Source: Brachyhypopomus gauderio
Lineage: Eukaryota; Chordata; Actinopteri; Gymnotiformes; Hypopomidae
Direction of reading: 5' to 3'
NCBI RefSeq assembly: GCF_052324685.1
Contig: NW_027506892.1
Span: 1,617,809-1,681,808, forward strand
Length of the DNA stretch: 64,000 bases
Made by a program: the position numbers and the translations under genes. Below the pieces are notes generated by a model. That model ran no database searches, was not told where the DNA came from, and worked only from the letters and a program-made list of their open reading frames with translations. How positions within the stretch are numbered: position 1 is the first letter of the stretch; the number at the start of each line of letters is the position of its first letter. Positions 58,797 to 64,000 of this stretch are shown here, in pieces.

Positions 58797-59323
58797 GGGC
58801 GTACTCACACTAGGCTCTGTGATCCGGGCCCGGGCACGGATCAGTTAACCGTGCTCGGGCCCGCTTGAAGAGGTGGGCCAGGGCACGATTCATGTGGACT
58901 CGGGCACGGTTCGCTTCTAGTGTGAGCGCTATCCGTGCCCGGGCCCGCTTGGTGCCTCGTCTGATTGGTTCATTTCGCTGGAACTCAAACATGACGTCAG
59001 TGATGCGATGCTCACGTTAAACAGTCATAGCGGCAAAGCGATTAGCAGACAATCGTTGTGTTAAATTATCGATAAATCTGTGCTTGCACCGTGTTTCTGC
59101 ACTCCCAAAACGACTCCAAAAATACAATAAAAAGAGAATCGTGAACTCCATAGTGTTGTGCGAGCGCGCTTTTTTTCCAAATAAAGCGGCGTTGTGATGA
59201 CGTAAGCGTGCTCGGGCCGGGTTGCTGAAGCCAGTGTGAGTGCAGGCCAGAGGGGGAGTGGGGAGGGGGGATAACCGGGCCCCAGCACGGAACCAGCAAA
59301 CCGTGCCTAGTGTGAGTACGCCC
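58797..59323. mobile_element. Harbinger-like MITE, 527 bp, copy B only
   Basis: Inverted ends gggcgtactcacactagg and cctagtgtgagtacgccc lie between TAA duplications (58794-58796 and 59324-59326). Copy A reads cctttaagctag without the insert. A TAA/TTA duplication is typical of PIF/Harbinger elements. The interior is CpG-rich with repeated cgggcccg; no ORF of a transposase was recognised. Confidence 0.82.
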
Positions 59324-59378
59324 TAAGCTAGTTGAGAATCTGGAGCATTACAATTGTTGGTTCGATTAAACTCACAAA

Positions 59379-59786
59379 ATGGCCAGAAAAAGACAACTTT
59401 CAATTGAAACTCGACAGTCTATTCTTGTTCTGAGAAATGAAGGCTATTCCATGCGAGACATTGCCAAGAAACTGAAGATTTCCTACAATGGTGTGTACTA
59501 CTCCCTTCAGAGGAGAGCACAGACAGGCTCTAACCAGAGTAGAAGGAGAAGTGGAAGGCCCCGCTGCACAACTGAGCAAGAAGACAACATTAGAGTCTCA
59601 GGTTTGAGAAATCAACGCCTCACAGGTCCTCATCTGGCAGCTTCATTAAATAGTACCCGCAAAATGCCAGTGTCAACATCTACAGTGAAGAGGCGACTCC
59701 GGGATGCTGGCCTTCAGGGCAGAGTGGCAAAGAAAAAGGAAGTGGAAGAAAGCCCAAAATTTCATCAAGAGCCCTTAGCAACTTAG
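59379..59786 (+). pseudogene. Chimeric Tc1 transposase start, copy B
   Basis: It begins MARKRQLSIETRQSILVLRN, then GYSMRDIAKKLKISYNGVYY and GRPRCTTEQED, an intact N-terminal DNA-binding part of element 1. After RLRDAGLQGRVAKKK the frame enters element 2 text (gtggaagaaagcccaaaatt) out of register and stops. The catalytic domain of element 1 is gone. Confidence 0.85.
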
Positions 59787-59880
59787 TCAGGACAACTAAG
59801 AAAAACCCCCGTGTGAGTGCAAGACACCTACAGAATGACCTGATGAAGGCTGGAACAAGTGCTTCAGTAGCAACTATAAG

Positions 59881-60776
<896 letters not shown>

Positions 60777-61047
60777 AGCACAAGTACAAAGAGTTACATT
60801 TTTTCATTTGAACTTCAAAGTTAAGTCAACTTCTGTTGTCAAAATAACTCAAATATGTATTAATACTGTTTGTTGTTTAATGTTGTTTAATTTTGTCATT
60901 TATTGTCAAATGATGTACAAATGATGCAATACTTGCAATAAAGGAAAAAAAAAAACATTAAAGTGCCGTTCCAGAATAACAAGTGAGAAGTATTTTAAAC
61001 TTTGATTTAAAAATGTCTAAAGTTATGGCTCTTCTAATGGTTTTATT

Positions 61048-61917
61048 AGGGGTGGGCATAGATTAATTTTTTTAATCTAGATTAATCTCACTTAATTCTT
61101 GAAATTAATCTAGATTAATCTATATTAAAATGGTTCATATGCGTGCTACCCAAGTAATGACTAAAAGTCAGTTTTTGAGATAGGGTTTCTTAATACAGGG
61201 GGTGCGTTAGACCAGGGGCTCATCTCCTGTTTCCAAAATGCATCAATGACTGCTTGAGGAAGCTGTTCTACTTTGATACTTGAAGAAAAAAAACATGCTC
61301 AATAAAATGTAGGCTACTCGTGTTCAACGGTTTATTCAGTTAAACATGAATTTGTAAGCCTACATACTGTACATACTGTACATTAAAAGGGGTTGATAAC
61401 ATGTTTATTCAGCTAAACATGATATTTGAAATGTAAGCCAATATTTAGTACATTTAACCTCACGGACGTAATTTGTAATTACGTAATTTTTTTCAAAAGC
61501 CGGTTTTGGTCCTCTGCAGTTTTAAACGGTTAAAAATAAATATTTAATTAGCGACGAATCTAGCGCTAGGACCATGCAGAAAACGACCGCTCCGAGCTCC
61601 GCTCCGGTAACACTTTACGTTCCTAAAAATAAATTTTCCATGAAGCAAACCTGGCGACTTTGTGGCCGCATCCATGTAAACACACGTACGATTTGTAATT
61701 CACAGGTTTGAAAACTCGTTCTCGCCCCTACTGTGCAATTTGGTTAGGAATACAGCCGAGCTCAACTATCAAGTTGAAAGTCATCGTAGTTTGCTTACCC
61801 ATTTTGACCCAGTTCCCAACCCAACTTTAAGAATAGATTAACGGCGATAATTTTTATATCGCCCGATAAGAGTATCAAATTAACGACCGCCGTTAATGCC
61901 GTTAACGGCCCACCACT
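61048..61917. mobile_element. hAT-like non-autonomous element, copy B
   Basis: Counterpart of 37954-38805, with the same ends and flanks and small insertions (for example a repeated gattaatcta near 61110). Confidence 0.7.
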
Positions 61918-62228
61918 AGTTTTTATTCAGCTACTTTTGTGTAAGAGCGGCATATACTTCTGTTTAAAGAGATTCTCCGTGCAGTATCCGCCTTCTTTTG
62001 GCAGATCTGTTAAGATGATTGGCTGCAGTAAAAAATGATTGACAGCTAACTCTGGCTGATAATTGGCTTAATGAAAATTGATTGACAACAAAAGTCTAGT
62101 ATCTGATTGGCTGCAGTCGAAAATGATTGACACATGCTCCGCCCTTTACCCACGCCCACCGGGGCTCCGGCCTGCAGCGTTACCCTTCTCGTTTCTATAG
62201 TAACGACATAACACAACATAACCGAACG

Positions 62229-62235
62229 TATATAA
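62229..62235 (+). promoter_or_regulatory. TATA box of cassette B2
   Basis: TATATAA in the same context as A2, with the same attggct-rich upstream stretch, 129 bp before the ATG at 62364. Confidence 0.6.
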
Positions 62236-62363
62236 GGCCGCACGTCAAGGCAGTCGACACCAGTGTGATATTTGTAGAGAAAAAGGAAAGACTGTACAGC
62301 ATCACAGCTGAACATACAACTAATTAACACAGTAGTGGACAGTGGAGAGTTATAAGAAAGAAG

Positions 62364-62915
62364 ATGGACTGCAGTATACAGACTGAGATGGAAAGTGAAA
62401 TTCTGAAAAGAAGTGAGGAACAAACAATGGATTACACACAGACGCTGAGTGAACAGGAGGAGATGTTCAACATGAGAATTGATAATATGATATCCAAGAT
62501 TAAGAAAGCCACAGATCGAGTAGACACAGAGAAAATACAAAACAAAGAGATGGTCAGTGAGTACAAGAAGATGGAAAAGGAGTGGGCAAGAGAGAGAGAA
62601 GAAATGAAGAACAGACTTAAGGAACTGGAGGATGAAAAGAGGGTCATCGAAGAGGAGAGGAAGCTAATGGAGGAGGCGTGTATAAAGGAGATGAGAAGGT
62701 TGGCCGAGTACACAGCGAGGGAGGAGCTGGAGAAGATCAAGCTTAGGCACGAGATCTTCTTCTACCAGGAAAATGAAAAGGCACGACTGAGTGAAGTAGA
62801 AGAACTTAGGCAAAAGATGAAGGAGAATGAAAAGATAAAGAGAGCTGAGGGCTCTGAGAAGAGAACTCTGGGACGATGGTGGAGGAGCATATGGCGAAAA
62901 TGGTTCAAGCACTGA
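62364..62915 (+). CDS. Small coiled-coil protein with Trp-rich basic tail, copy B2 (183 aa)
   Basis: It is the duplicate of A2, with the same short form (joint KIKRAEGSEKRTLG) and intact frame. It differs by a few residues, such as EEQTMDYTQ for EEQTKDYTQ, NMRIDNM for NRRIDNM and EREEMKN for EREQMKN. The whole protein is charged coiled coil up to the tail LGRWWRSIWRKWFKH. Confidence 0.75.
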   Translation: MDCSIQTEMESEILKRSEEQTMDYTQTLSEQEEMFNMRIDNMISKIKKATDRVDTEKIQNKEMVSEYKKMEKEWAREREEMKNRLKELEDEKRVIEEERKLMEEACIKEMRRLAEYTAREELEKIKLRHEIFFYQENEKARLSEVEELRQKMKENEKIKRAEGSEKRTLGRWWRSIWRKWFKH

Positions 62916-62929
62916 AGTGAAAGTGTGAG

Positions 62930-62962
62930 GAACCGCACATGATCTCCGTGTAGATGCGGTTC
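62930..62962 (+). other. Conserved hairpin after the stop codon (B2)
   Basis: The same GAACCGCA/TGCGGTTC stem, with the loop as in A1. Confidence 0.6.
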
Positions 62963-64000
62963 ACCTGCCGCTCATCGCGCCTCCCCATCGCAACTATTTA
63001 ATCTTCCCCCTCACTCTTCTTGTGAAGTATTGGTGCCATGCCACGTACCGAGCGGTCTCCCCGTGTTACTGCCTTCCCCGTGTACCGACCTCTGATCTCC
63101 TCCTAGACCTCGTCCCCTGCCTAGTCCCTCTGAACCAGAACCATATAGAGAGAGAGTCGCGCCATCTCCGTTCACTCCAACGGACCCGTTTGATTACAGC
63201 AAATACGAGCAGCGCAGTCAAGCTGGACCAGTGGACCATCTGTGATACACTTTTACAGGTTAGTACGCTTAAAAAATCTGATTGTGTATTATAAGGACAT
63301 CAGAATCAAATTAACATGTGCGTTAAATGTGAATTAAAGCATTTTAGTGAATTATCCACCTCTTAATAAGCAGATTTAGGGAACTAATTCTATGCTAAGA
63401 CAACGCGAATACGGTTAGCGAGCTTTCACATTAACGACCTACAGCCTATTAATAGTAAATTCCTCTCTTAATGCCATTTCACCTAAACGCGATGTTAAAC
63501 ATTTGAGTGTGATTGTAGAGTGTGTTGGGTGGAGGAGGTGAAATGAGGATATCCATTAACGTTAAGATAACGCACAATAAGGAGGAGAGCCATTCTTGTG
63601 ATACATCACTGCTGATATTGACTAGAATGCATATTTAAGACTTCTAACTAGTACACAACAGTGTAATTTATAGATCAAGTGTTTGTAGGTTTTGTTAATC
63701 TGTTGACTATTATCTGTATTATGCTCAGCAGACTTTGGATTGATGGCAAAGGGAGAGAGAAGATCATCAAGAGATTGAAAACACAAGGCAAGTTGAAACT
63801 AGGGTGGCAGTTTTGATCAATGAATCTTACAAGACTAAAGAGGAATACAACATACTAAAATCTAGTATAGTATGATATATGTAATCATATGTAACCATAC
63901 TAGACTTGTATTCTATTATTGTATTATTTATGTTGTATTTAATTTATCTTGTTAGTGTATATTAGTTGCCTGCTGTTTTTCACCTTTGTGGATTGGCTCT
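62963..64000 (+). other. 3' region of cassette B2, cut by the window edge
   Basis: The first donor (after 63258) and the longer first intron-like gap of the A2 class are present. The second exon-like piece lies just beyond the window. Confidence 0.5.

Larger units (their letters stand above)
57536..59736 (+). mobile_element. Left part of Tc1 element 1, copy B, interrupted by two other elements
   Basis: The left inverted repeat (cacactactgttcaaaagtt) and the 5' region match 33359 onward. Two insertions (57684-58586 and 58797-59323) split it. The right half, including its right inverted repeat, is missing: at about 59736 the sequence passes into Tc1 element 2. Confidence 0.85.

Overview
The window is nuclear DNA of a bony fish (teleost). 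Genes are split into many short exons with GT-AG introns. Long (CA)n, (GA)n and (TA)n tracts are frequent. The repeats are typical of teleosts: Tc1-type transposons, L2/Maui-like LINEs, tRNA-derived SINEs, hAT-like and Harbinger-like short elements, and a solo LTR. I cannot name the species.

Left part (1-7.6 kb). A minus-strand gene for a small secreted protein leaves the window at its left edge; only its signal-peptide exon and part of exon 2 are visible. It is head-to-head with ccdc117 on the plus strand (coding exons 3022-6030, about 265 aa), which is complete and recognised by its C-terminal half. Intron 1 of ccdc117 holds the remains of an R2/NeSL-like LINE.

Middle (7.6-29.7 kb, minus strand). 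A 26-exon gene for a coiled-coil protein of about 1067 aa was assembled by hand. All 25 splice phases agree and the exons sum to 3204 nt, a multiple of three. I do not recognise the family. Its introns are swollen by minisatellites, one of which repeats the adjacent 5' splice site about thirty times, and by a LINE-in-LINE-plus-Tc1 nest. Exon 8 carries a coding Pro/Thr/Ser repeat.

Right part (29.7-64 kb). A cassette with a TATA box, an intact single-exon ORF for a short coiled-coil protein with a Trp-rich basic tail, a hairpin after the stop, and two conserved exon-like pieces ending at AATAAA occurs four times (ORFs at 31132, 39252, 55318 and 62364). Transposons separate the copies.

Large-scale structure. 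The segment 11138-44178 (about 33 kb, copy A) is followed directly by a second, rearranged copy from 44179 to the window end (copy B). Copy B of the coiled-coil gene is a relic: exons 9-18 and 20-26 are absent, exon 4 has lost 8 nt, and exon 8 is expanded and frameshifted. Copy B also has a deletion fusing two Tc1 elements, plus several insertions absent from copy A. Copy A has a solo LTR and a LINE tail absent from copy B. The junction sits at the end of a SINE next to an inverted SINE tail. The four small-ORF cassettes fall into two classes, so the cassette duplication predates the 33-kb duplication.
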